Source: Acinetobacter lwoffii (lineage in GTDB: Bacteria > Pseudomonadota > Gammaproteobacteria > Pseudomonadales > Moraxellaceae). Taken from it: a stretch of DNA of 64,000 nt. Shown here piece after piece: positions 24,893 to 33,516 of this stretch. The stretch's first letter is position 1, and the number at the start of each line of letters is the position of its first letter. The translations under genes were made by a program, and so were the position numbers. The notes under the pieces are model-generated. The model was not told the origin of the DNA and did no database searches. It worked only from the letters and a program-made list of their open reading frames with translations. The stretch lies in assembly GCF_002321025.1 (NCBI RefSeq), contig NZ_DCLL01000031.1, positions 1 to 64,000 on the forward strand. The letters are read 5' to 3'.

Positions 24893-27172
24893 ATGACTCA
24901 AATCAAAGATATATTTAAATTTCGCAAAAGTTATTTGGCGATGACAATCGGTTTCAGCCTGTTGCCTTCTGCACATGCGATGCAGGAATTATCAGATTCT
25001 TCTCTTTCTGACACCACAGGTGAGGGTGTTGCGCTCGTCCTTGATGATTTTAAAATGGTGTTTCAAGGTCCTAAAGATCTTTCTGCTGATTCTAGTTATG
25101 CTCCCGAGGTTGAAAATCCTGGGCAGGCAGACACAGGCTTTATCCGGATCATTCCAACAGGGGAAAACTATGAGAAGTTAGGGGAGAATGTATATGATAA
25201 AATTTATAAAACATCTTATGATAATAATGTTCTTCAAGGAAAAATCGATAGCGGCTATAACATTTTATATACATCTACCTACAATTCCACTTATGACACG
25301 AGTTATACGAGTTTATACAGCACCTATACCCAGCCTATTCCGGATAAACTGACTGCTGAAAGGACCAAATTAGAGTCTGAAATTCCTGATCGTTATTTTA
25401 ATTCAGATGCAATTATTCAACGCTATTTTAATGAACGGCATAATTACTATCGAAATGGAACAAATAGAGGATTGTTTGACCCGGATGGTAGGGCTGTCAA
25501 TGATGGTACGACTGTTTATACGACGAGACCAGTCAGTGAAGATCCCACAGGGCTTTTGAATTATGCTGAAAAAGCATTGGAACATGCCACTACAAATACC
25601 TATGAAATGATTCAGCTGTTATATGGTGGTCGTGCGAGTGAAGCGAATGCGAATTTAGCCAATTCTACTTTTTACAAAAGTTTGACTGGTTTCACGCGTA
25701 ACAATGTTATTGGATCAGAAATTAATAGCTTAGTGCAGCGACTAAGTGATGCCTCATATGCGGCAGCAGATATTCGAGCTAAATTTCAAGCAGGGCAAAT
25801 TGCAGAAGCAGAAGCGAAAAAACAGACAGAAGAACTGTATGCAGGCATTCTTAGTGATGCGAAAACTGACGCTTTGTTAGAAGCAAAAAATACCACAGTC
25901 GGTTCTTTAAGAACCAAAGCCGATGTATTTATTTATGGTCTGGCATTGTCAAAAAGCGATGGCTCTCTAAGCACGCGATACAGTAATCAGGGTTTTAGCT
26001 GGGGATCAGCCGAGAATCCCTGGTTGTTTCGTGCGGGAACTGAAAATGTTAAACAGTTCAAGGATGCTGCTAAAGATGTAGGCTATATTGCTTTGGAGGC
26101 TCCATTAAGCCCGATTGCAGGTGTGGAAAGTGATAATAATATCAAGTTGGGTTTCTGGAGTGATATTTTTGCGCGTGAGCTTAATTCTTCTAATGTGGTA
26201 GATCCTATAACAGGTGGGCCGACTTCGGGGCTTGATAAAGAACACCGTTTGAGAACCCAATTTGTTGCCAATGGTCTTAGCCTTAATGGCTCACAAATTC
26301 GGCTGTTTCAAACTTTAGAATCTGACAATAAGGATTATAATCAAACATTAGGTTTGGCAAGTATTATTCGTTTAAATACTGATGATAATCCTTCGGCAAC
26401 TGGTTATTTTGATACTCGATTGTTATCAAGGCTTGATAAAGTAAAAAATAAAACTGATGCAGAAATTGCGGTATTACGAACCCTTACAGATAAGCAATTA
26501 GAAGCAGAAGGTTTTGATCGGGAGATGATCTCGGCTGAAAGTGTAACTTTAGCCAGAACATATGCTGGAAATACAGATTCAATCAATACTCGTAATAATG
26601 CTCTAAACAGGAAAGGTATTCGTTTAAGTACTGCAGCAAAAACAGAGGGGCTTGATGGTGATGGCCCAACCCCAGCCTTGAATGGGAGTATTGCTCCAGT
26701 CTTTCATGATTTTGAGGGTCTATATTTATATAGCCCCAATATTAACTTGGTGCTCGGAAATATGTACCAGCCTTTCGTGGTGGGTTCGGAAGGCAATAAC
26801 ATTATTTTAGAAGTGACACGTATTCCCAATATTGCTTCTATTTATAATCAAATCTATCAAAATTACGGTGGTGGACTCGGAACAACCGATTTAAAGGGTT
26901 CTACCTGTAATGTCTATAGTTGTGGCACACCAATTAAAAATAATGTTTCAGATATTACTGCACTTTATCAAGGCCGTAATGCAACTCACAGTAGTATTGC
27001 TATAGGCACCACAGAACGGATTCCAGAGACAAATATGCTGCGAGCGAAGGATGGTGTTGATTCAACCGGCATCGTATTTAAAAGCATTGATGGCTCAAGT
27101 AAAAACTTTGGTTCGGCAGTCATTGATGGTGTGCTGATTCAACATTTAAAAATAAAAACTACAGGTCTATAA
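24893..27172 (+). CDS. Large exported protein 1 of a four-gene family operon
   Basis: A 759-residue protein with a signal peptide ending SAHA (near residue 29) and the motif LSDSSLSDTTGEGVAL right after it. Residues 126-145 are a tyrosine-every-fourth-residue tract (YTSTYNSTYDTSYTSLYSTY), inside a 48-residue segment with ten Tyr. A helical, Ala/Glu-rich section follows at about 280-345. The rest looks beta-rich with many Gly, Asn and Thr. The only two cysteines form a local pair (CNVYSC). A good SD (AAGGAAAGAG) precedes ATG 24893. The next gene starts 12 bases after the stop, so the four genes form an operon. Some Acinetobacter genomes label such proteins FilA-FilF 'pilus assembly', a label I recall but cannot verify. 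No function is established. Confidence 0.75.
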   Translation: MTQIKDIFKFRKSYLAMTIGFSLLPSAHAMQELSDSSLSDTTGEGVALVLDDFKMVFQGPKDLSADSSYAPEVENPGQADTGFIRIIPTGENYEKLGENVYDKIYKTSYDNNVLQGKIDSGYNILYTSTYNSTYDTSYTSLYSTYTQPIPDKLTAERTKLESEIPDRYFNSDAIIQRYFNERHNYYRNGTNRGLFDPDGRAVNDGTTVYTTRPVSEDPTGLLNYAEKALEHATTNTYEMIQLLYGGRASEANANLANSTFYKSLTGFTRNNVIGSEINSLVQRLSDASYAAADIRAKFQAGQIAEAEAKKQTEELYAGILSDAKTDALLEAKNTTVGSLRTKADVFIYGLALSKSDGSLSTRYSNQGFSWGSAENPWLFRAGTENVKQFKDAAKDVGYIALEAPLSPIAGVESDNNIKLGFWSDIFARELNSSNVVDPITGGPTSGLDKEHRLRTQFVANGLSLNGSQIRLFQTLESDNKDYNQTLGLASIIRLNTDDNPSATGYFDTRLLSRLDKVKNKTDAEIAVLRTLTDKQLEAEGFDREMISAESVTLARTYAGNTDSINTRNNALNRKGIRLSTAAKTEGLDGDGPTPALNGSIAPVFHDFEGLYLYSPNINLVLGNMYQPFVVGSEGNNIILEVTRIPNIASIYNQIYQNYGGGLGTTDLKGSTCNVYSCGTPIKNNVSDITALYQGRNATHSSIAIGTTERIPETNMLRAKDGVDSTGIVFKSIDGSSKNFGSAVIDGVLIQHLKIKTTGL

Positions 27173-27184
27173 GGGAGTACGAAC

Positions 27185-27907
27185 ATGTCCAAATTATTGA
27201 CTCTTTGTACACTGTTATGTACTTCGATGTTCAGCTATGCCGGATTAGAGATTCTGGATCAGCAAGCATTAACTGATACCGTAGGACAGGGTGGAGCAGA
27301 TCTTAACTGGACTTTATCTTTAAACCATGTTTATGCGACAGATTTAAGTAAAGATAAAATTTCTCGGCTTGATGGAAATGGTAACCCACTAGAAGTATTT
27401 TATGTTCTAGATCCCACCGCTTGTGGAGCAACAAAACAATTTTGCCGTCTGGCAATAGCGCCGAATAACCATGTCGATGCCAATGGAAATAAAAAGTGGT
27501 TAGTCTTTAAAGGCATTCAAGGCACGATTCAGATTGATAAGTTTTCAATTGATGGTACAACCATCATTAATCATCGTAATGAACCACAAACGGCGATGCA
27601 AATTACCTTTTATGATCACCAGCCTTTAAAGATCCGTAATTTAGGCTTTAATACAGTTTCCATTGAAACGGGTACAGGTGCTGGCGCCTTGGAAGGTTAT
27701 GCCAATACAGGTGTTTATAGTACGTATACAGGGCGTACCTATAATGCCGATGGAACTTATACAACCGCGCCCCAAGATGTTCCTTCATTTGATAAAGGTG
27801 CTGAAAAAGGATTTATGGGGTTGAACGTTCATGGAAATCTGCATACGTCAGGCAATTTGAAAATATTTGGTTATAACTGTACAGGTGGAGCACAAAGTCG
27901 TTGTTAG
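27185..27907 (+). CDS. Exported protein 2 of the four-gene family operon
   Basis: A 240-residue protein with a short signal peptide (MSKLLTLCTLLCTSMFSYA) and the same mature N-terminal motif, LDQQALTDTVGQGGADL. Beta-rich, with two local cysteine pairs: CGATKQFC and, at the extreme C-terminus, CTGGAQSRC. A Gly/Tyr/Thr-rich stretch (about 160-200) precedes the end. The smallest of the four. It sits 12 bases after gene 1 and 33 bases before gene 3, all co-directional. Likely exported to the periplasm or surface; role unknown. Confidence 0.75.
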   Translation: MSKLLTLCTLLCTSMFSYAGLEILDQQALTDTVGQGGADLNWTLSLNHVYATDLSKDKISRLDGNGNPLEVFYVLDPTACGATKQFCRLAIAPNNHVDANGNKKWLVFKGIQGTIQIDKFSIDGTTIINHRNEPQTAMQITFYDHQPLKIRNLGFNTVSIETGTGAGALEGYANTGVYSTYTGRTYNADGTYTTAPQDVPSFDKGAEKGFMGLNVHGNLHTSGNLKIFGYNCTGGAQSRC

Positions 27908-27940
27908 TAATAACGTCAAGTACAGCATAAGGATATATAA

Positions 27941-30226
27941 ATGAAAAAAACAACAATAAAGTTGAAATTGCTAACAGTATGCATGTGTCTTATACAACAA
28001 AGTTATGCACTTGAAACTATTGAAGAGCAAGAATTGAGTGAAGTCACTGGACAAGATGGTATGGTGATTACTCATGAAATTTCTAAAGCCAGTATTGCTC
28101 AAGCCAATTGGTATGATCCAAATCCAACTGCCAACACTAAAATGGGTTTAGGTCTACATAATGTTGAGATTATTGGAAAAGATAATAAACCAATCATTAG
28201 TCAACTTGAAATAGATGTAGGTGCCACTTCACAAGGGGCAGGACTTCGGCTAGCTGCAAGTGTTTCACCGTTTCAAGCCACTGCAGATTTAAAATTGGTA
28301 AAGATCGCCTGTACGACCAATCCATGTAGTCAATCTGCGAATAGTATTCGGACTACGGGTACTCAATCTAATCAAACTTTGGGTGCATTAGGGATTAGTA
28401 CCTCTACACCGCTTAGTGTGCTATTACAAACCAGTGCAGGTCTATTTAATAAAGATTCAATTGCCAGTATCGATTTTCAACTTAAAAATGCCACGATTAG
28501 TCATAAATTAGGCGAAAATAGTCTGATTTTGAATGACTTTAACTTTAACTTCGCGGGTCAAGGATATATGTACATTGACCCGGATGAAGGCGTGGTACTC
28601 ACCACACGAAATGGCAGTCAAGATCATTATGTGGATCTAAAGCGTGCTGAAGATATTACTGATATCGCGGCTGGCCGGGTTAATCCGACCAATCCAGGGG
28701 TTAATATTGACCTGCGTTATAATACGCCAAATAATGAACGCAAAAATATTATGCGTTTAGGAGCTTCGGGTGCAGTCACTAACGCAAGATTATCCATGAG
28801 TGCAGATCAAACCCAGATAGGTACTTTTGATGTTAGTAACAAGGTGAATGGTGTACTAGAACGTCAGGACAAAGCTGCAACAGGTTACAGTGGCCTGGTC
28901 GGAGAAGGTGGGTTGAATCTAGGCTTGTCTGCAGATTTTACAGGTACTAATAGTACCGGGCTTCCAGCAACTATGGCACCTACAACACTTGAGATTGGTC
29001 ATACCGGTAAGGGAAGCCATGCTGTGCAATTCTCCAAGCTCAGACCCTTGACTACACGTAATGCTGCCGGTGCTTTACACGGTAAAAATGCTTATATCGA
29101 CTTTGGAAATATCTATATAAATACCATTACTGCAAAAAGTCTCGATTTCATAATCAATGAAAATATGCAAAAGACTTTAGGTAGTAGTAGCACTGTACTT
29201 AAACAGACACTCAGTACCACCACGAATGGAGAGGATTTTGCCTATATCGCCGTACGTGGAATGGATTTTCAGTCCATTGCTGCTAAAGCACGTTTCATAT
29301 CCGATAACTCTTTAGCGGAAATTGGTGGAGATGGTGGTTCTTGGGGAATTGGTATTCCTATTTATAATTTAAATGCCAATGTTGCGTTGTCTGGAACGAC
29401 TTATGGAACAGACAATAAGCAAGCAATTGCTTATAACATTATGGCATCTACAGAAGGCTATGGAATTGACAAGAAAACCGGTTTACCAAGCACAACCTCG
29501 ATTATATTGATTGATGGTAAAAATGGCGATCATGGTGAGGCAGTTAACTATTATGCTGGTTTTAGGAATATCGATGCTTTGATCAAGTCAGAAGGGATTA
29601 TTAGTTATAAAGATGAAGGTATTTATATTCGCGCTGATAAGCTGCTGATTGGAGCCAAAGCTGAGCTTGCGATTGGTCAATTACCAGGATCTAAATATAA
29701 TTGTACCAATGCATCGGTCACTAAATGCGGAAGCTATGTGCCTCATGATAATTTTTCTAAACGTGATGATGTCCTGACTAATATTGCTTTTAAACTTGAT
29801 GGAAACGGCGAGCTCCTCATCATTCCAGGAGTGGATCCGACCAGCGATTCACCAGATACCAACTTCCTGTCATTTGATGCAAATTTTAAGTTTAGACCCC
29901 TTACTGCAGAAGAAACTGCAAATAAAGATAATCTGGGCAGCTATTTTAGTATCACCAATGAAGATATTGATTCAACCGGGGTATTAAAAACTTCGTCAAT
30001 TAACTTTAACCGGATGGAAGGTCATTTGGGTGTTAAAGCAAAAGTTCGTGTCAGTGCAGATACAGTGACTTTGGATAATCAGGTAAAACTCAATTATGAA
30101 AATAATATTGCAACACCATTTAAGACCAATTTTGCCATGGCGACCAATGGCAATATGCAAAACATGGCAAGTATTGCACTGACTGGTGGAACTATTCGTA
30201 GCACGATAGGAATCACACCACGCTAA
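27941..30226 (+). CDS. Large exported protein 3 of the four-gene family operon
   Basis: A 761-residue protein with a signal peptide ending QQSYA (near residue 23) followed by LETIEEQELSEVTGQDGM, the clearest copy of the family motif. The body has many short Gly/Asn/Asp-containing strands, as expected for an extended beta structure or beta-barrel-associated protein. Local cysteine pairs occur as CTTNPC and CTNASVTKC. There is no C-terminal aromatic beta-signal of a classical outer-membrane barrel: it ends GITPR. The next gene follows within about 18 bases. Probably works with its three neighbours. Confidence 0.75.
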   Translation: MKKTTIKLKLLTVCMCLIQQSYALETIEEQELSEVTGQDGMVITHEISKASIAQANWYDPNPTANTKMGLGLHNVEIIGKDNKPIISQLEIDVGATSQGAGLRLAASVSPFQATADLKLVKIACTTNPCSQSANSIRTTGTQSNQTLGALGISTSTPLSVLLQTSAGLFNKDSIASIDFQLKNATISHKLGENSLILNDFNFNFAGQGYMYIDPDEGVVLTTRNGSQDHYVDLKRAEDITDIAAGRVNPTNPGVNIDLRYNTPNNERKNIMRLGASGAVTNARLSMSADQTQIGTFDVSNKVNGVLERQDKAATGYSGLVGEGGLNLGLSADFTGTNSTGLPATMAPTTLEIGHTGKGSHAVQFSKLRPLTTRNAAGALHGKNAYIDFGNIYINTITAKSLDFIINENMQKTLGSSSTVLKQTLSTTTNGEDFAYIAVRGMDFQSIAAKARFISDNSLAEIGGDGGSWGIGIPIYNLNANVALSGTTYGTDNKQAIAYNIMASTEGYGIDKKTGLPSTTSIILIDGKNGDHGEAVNYYAGFRNIDALIKSEGIISYKDEGIYIRADKLLIGAKAELAIGQLPGSKYNCTNASVTKCGSYVPHDNFSKRDDVLTNIAFKLDGNGELLIIPGVDPTSDSPDTNFLSFDANFKFRPLTAEETANKDNLGSYFSITNEDIDSTGVLKTSSINFNRMEGHLGVKAKVRVSADTVTLDNQVKLNYENNIATPFKTNFAMATNGNMQNMASIALTGGTIRSTIGITPR

Positions 30227-30243
30227 AAATCAGGATGAGAAAA

Positions 30244-31647
30244 ATGAAAAAAATATTTTTGAATAGTCTGGCTTTGGCAATGTGTGTGATTACACAGCAA
30301 AGTTTTGCAATGACAGCTTTAGATGATGACGCTTTATCTGCAGTTGATGCGCAAGCATTATTAAATCTAGAAAATGCTTATGATTCATCTCAAGGGATTA
30401 ACTTTCATAAGCTGAGCGTTGAGGCTTTGATGGAGTTGAACGTTAATATTAAAACTTTACAGCTCGGTTGTGGTGGAAGTAACGGTGGAACAGGCTGTGA
30501 TATTGATATTTCCAACTTAGCATTAAGTGGATTGAATCCCAGCTTTGATGCTGAAGGGAATCCTGTCTTTTCCGGTGATCGGGCTAATACTAGTGCCAGT
30601 ATAAATAATCCTTTTATTGAATTTGCGATTAAAAATGGCGGAAGTGCCTCTACCCGAGAAGTAGTGGGTTTTCGCTTAGGTGCAGATAAAATTGTCGGGC
30701 TTTTGACCATGGGAACTGATAACGTTGAGAATCCGAATGATGGTCTCAAAAGTTTTAGTGGCTATATGAAAATGGCGCAGACTACGGGCGAGTCTGTAAC
30801 AAAGGCCGGAACTTTCGGTAATGCAAGTGATCAAAAAATTCAAGGGAATTTAAAGGCCTTGGGGCAAACACGTGAATTTATTAGTAAGCCTGGTGCTGAG
30901 GGCCATACTGGAATTACTGTGCCTTCCATGCGGGTGGACTTTACCATGCCTGAGACTATTGTAACCGGACAACGACTAAAGTCGGCAACTGTGACGAATA
31001 TTCGTTCCAGTATTACCTCGATTCCTTTGGCAGCGCCTATATCTGGCGCAACTTTGCCAAACGATGTAATTGGTACACCAAATTTCTCAAATGATAAACT
31101 ATACGTGGAGTTTGACCCATTAATTGACTTTCTTAATTTGGGAACTCATTCTTTCTTTCAAATGGGGGCCGGTTCAAGTCTGGATAATCTGAATATGGAC
31201 ATTACCTTTGTCCAGGCTTTGAACATGATTCATAATATTCCTTTAAATGGTACAGGCGGCTATTTATCTTTACAAAGTCAAAATGTACATTGGCAAGGAG
31301 CAGATGCAGCTGATATTGCCAAACCAGGTTGGTGGATGTCTTTTAAAGATCCGATCCAACTAGGGGTATTAAAAACCACAGATGAAGTGGATATTTCATT
31401 TGTATTACCTCAAGTTGCCACAGCTATTTCAGAATTCCTGTTACGTCCTGAAAATTTGATTAATGTAAATGTAGGTGAAGCTGTAGGTTCGCTTGCAAAT
31501 GTGCCAGTCGTACGTAAATTAAATATTGATGTCGGTCAATTTACTAACTACAATGGTGGAACTCCCGCAACCTTAACCTTAATGGATAAGTTGCTACAAA
31601 ACCAGAATGTGACTTCAAACTGCTTTGGTGGGCATAAGTTCTGCTAG
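30244..31647 (+). CDS. Exported protein 4 of the four-gene family operon
   Basis: A 467-residue protein with a signal peptide ending QQSFA and mature start MTALDDDALSAVDAQALLNL, a divergent version of the family motif in which GQ has become AQ. Cysteines again pair locally: CGGSNGGTGC near residue 77 and the C-terminal CFGGHKFC, the last residue being Cys. I choose ATG 30244 (MKKIFL) because AGGATGAG lies at proper distance; ATG 30235 would leave no SD spacing. It is the last gene of the operon and is followed by a strong terminator. Confidence 0.75.
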   Translation: MKKIFLNSLALAMCVITQQSFAMTALDDDALSAVDAQALLNLENAYDSSQGINFHKLSVEALMELNVNIKTLQLGCGGSNGGTGCDIDISNLALSGLNPSFDAEGNPVFSGDRANTSASINNPFIEFAIKNGGSASTREVVGFRLGADKIVGLLTMGTDNVENPNDGLKSFSGYMKMAQTTGESVTKAGTFGNASDQKIQGNLKALGQTREFISKPGAEGHTGITVPSMRVDFTMPETIVTGQRLKSATVTNIRSSITSIPLAAPISGATLPNDVIGTPNFSNDKLYVEFDPLIDFLNLGTHSFFQMGAGSSLDNLNMDITFVQALNMIHNIPLNGTGGYLSLQSQNVHWQGADAADIAKPGWWMSFKDPIQLGVLKTTDEVDISFVLPQVATAISEFLLRPENLINVNVGEAVGSLANVPVVRKLNIDVGQFTNYNGGTPATLTLMDKLLQNQNVTSNCFGGHKFC

Positions 31648-31658
31648 TTTATAGCCAT

Positions 31659-31687
31659 AAAAAATCCCGCATTACGCGGGATTTTTT
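31659..31687. terminator. Bidirectional terminator between the exported-protein operon and proS
   Basis: Hairpin AAAATCCCGC-attac-GCGGGATTTTTT between two convergent units. Confidence 0.9.
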
Positions 31688-31701
31688 ATAAGAGAGCGAA
31701 A

Positions 31702-33420
31702 TTATTTAGCAATCTTCGCCAATAATTCTTCTTTCGAGATATTTACTGATTCAGCATCACGGCGGCCTTTATATTCAAACGTCCCCGCATCTAAACCTTT
31801 TTCACCAATCACAATACGATGTGGAATACCTGTAAGCTCAAGATCAGAGAATTTCACGCCCGGACGTTCGTTACGGTCATCGAGTAACACGTCAAAACCT
31901 GCAGCTTGTAATTCAGCATAGAGTGCTTCCGCAGCTTCCATAGTTCGTGGAGATTTGTGTGCATTCATCGGCACAATGGCAACTTCAAACGGTGCAATGG
32001 CAGTTGGCCAGATAATGCCCTTCTCATCAAAGTTCTGCTCGATTGCAGAAGCTACTACACGCGTCACGCCAATACCATAACAACCCATGGTTACAGTGAA
32101 TGGTTTGCCATCTTCCCCCAAAACTTTACAACCCAACGCTTCAGAGTATTTTTGACCTAACTGGAAGATATGACCCACTTCGATACCACGTTTGATTTGA
32201 AGCGTACCTTTACCATCTGGAGATGGATCGCCTTCAACCACGTTACGTAGGTCATAAACTTCAGTGAACTGCGCATCACGTTCCCAGTTTACACCTGTTG
32301 CGTGTTGATCTGCTGCATTTGCACCTGCAACAAAGTCAGACAATACAGATGCTGCACGATCAACAATGACGGTGATACCTTTTTCGACCAGACCTTGAGG
32401 ACCGACAAAGCCAGCAGTTAAGCCAAGGGCTTGCAGTTGTTCTTCAGTAGCAAATGTTAAAGGTGCAGCAATTAAAGGATTTTTTTCAGCTTTAATTTCA
32501 TTCAGTTCGTGATCGCCACGAAGGAATAAAGCAACCACAGGTGCATCTTGACCTTCTTCAGTCGCAACACCTTGAACCAATAAGGCTTTTACTGAATGAG
32601 CAGGGTTCGTACCCAAGAATGCTGATACATCTGCAATGGTTTTTTGATTTGGTGTATCTACCAGTTTGAGTTCTTGTGTAGGTGCCGCACGTTCACCGAC
32701 AAGTACTGCTTCTGCCATTTCAATATTGGCTGCATAGTCAGATTCAGTCGAAAATGCGATATCATCTTCACCGCTTGAAGCCAGTACGTGGAATTCGTGA
32801 GAACCTGAACCACCGATTGAACCGGTATCTGCTTGTACTGGACGGAAATCTAAACCAAGACGGGTGAAGATTTTGCAGTAGGCTGCATACATGTCGTCGT
32901 AGGTTTGTTGCAGTGATTCCTGGTTGGCATGGAAAGAGTAGGCATCTTTCATAATGAATTCACGTGAACGCATTACGCCAAAACGTGGCCGAATTTCGTC
33001 ACGGAATTTGGTTTGTACCTGGTAGAAGTTTGCAGGCAATTGCTTGTAGCTTTTTAATTCGTTACGTGCAAGGTCAGTGATCACTTCTTCATGCGTCGGA
33101 CCGAGAACAAATGGGTTGCCATGGCGGTCGTTGAAGCGTAAAAGCTCAGGACCGTATTGTACATAACGACCTGATTCTTCCCATAAAGATGCAGGTTGAG
33201 TCACCGGCATATAGACTTGAAGTGAACCGACTTTGTCCATTTCTTCGCGAACGATCGCTTCAACTTTGTTTAATACGCGAACGCCCATCGGCAACCAGGT
33301 GTATAGACCTGAAGCCAACTTACGAATCATACCGGCACGAAGCATGAGCTGATGTGAAATAACCTCAGCATCGTTCGGGGTTTCTCTTAACGTTGCAAAT
33401 AAAAAGCGACTCGCGCGCAT
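31702..33420 (-). CDS. proS: Prolyl-tRNA synthetase
   Basis: A 572-residue bacterial-type class II synthetase of standard length. Motif 2 region [20 protein letters not shown] lies near 140-160. An inserted editing domain (about 225-400) that clears mischarged Ala-tRNA-Pro follows, with the class II motif 3 region [20 protein letters not shown] near 440. The anticodon-binding domain follows, ending at LLAKIAK. It charges tRNA-Pro in the cytoplasm; essential. It is downstream of the RND pump on the same strand with a 96-base gap, probably a separate transcript. Confidence 0.97.
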   Translation of the reverse strand: MRASRFLFATLRETPNDAEVISHQLMLRAGMIRKLASGLYTWLPMGVRVLNKVEAIVREEMDKVGSLQVYMPVTQPASLWEESGRYVQYGPELLRFNDRHGNPFVLGPTHEEVITDLARNELKSYKQLPANFYQVQTKFRDEIRPRFGVMRSREFIMKDAYSFHANQESLQQTYDDMYAAYCKIFTRLGLDFRPVQADTGSIGGSGSHEFHVLASSGEDDIAFSTESDYAANIEMAEAVLVGERAAPTQELKLVDTPNQKTIADVSAFLGTNPAHSVKALLVQGVATEEGQDAPVVALFLRGDHELNEIKAEKNPLIAAPLTFATEEQLQALGLTAGFVGPQGLVEKGITVIVDRAASVLSDFVAGANAADQHATGVNWERDAQFTEVYDLRNVVEGDPSPDGKGTLQIKRGIEVGHIFQLGQKYSEALGCKVLGEDGKPFTVTMGCYGIGVTRVVASAIEQNFDEKGIIWPTAIAPFEVAIVPMNAHKSPRTMEAAEALYAELQAAGFDVLLDDRNERPGVKFSDLELTGIPHRIVIGEKGLDAGTFEYKGRRDAESVNISKEELLAKIAK

Positions 33421-33516
33421 GGAAACTGTCCTAAAAAATTAAGCGTTAAAGCAGGGATTATACAATAAAAAATGAGGTGAGCTTTTGGGAATGTCACCTC
33501 ATTGTGTTGCATTAAA

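Noticed and set aside
24893..31647. Resemblance of the LSxxTGQ motif to double-glycine bacteriocin leaders
   Set aside because: The motif follows a Sec signal peptide and is on proteins of 240-761 residues, with no peptidase-ABC transporter nearby. It is not a bacteriocin leader.
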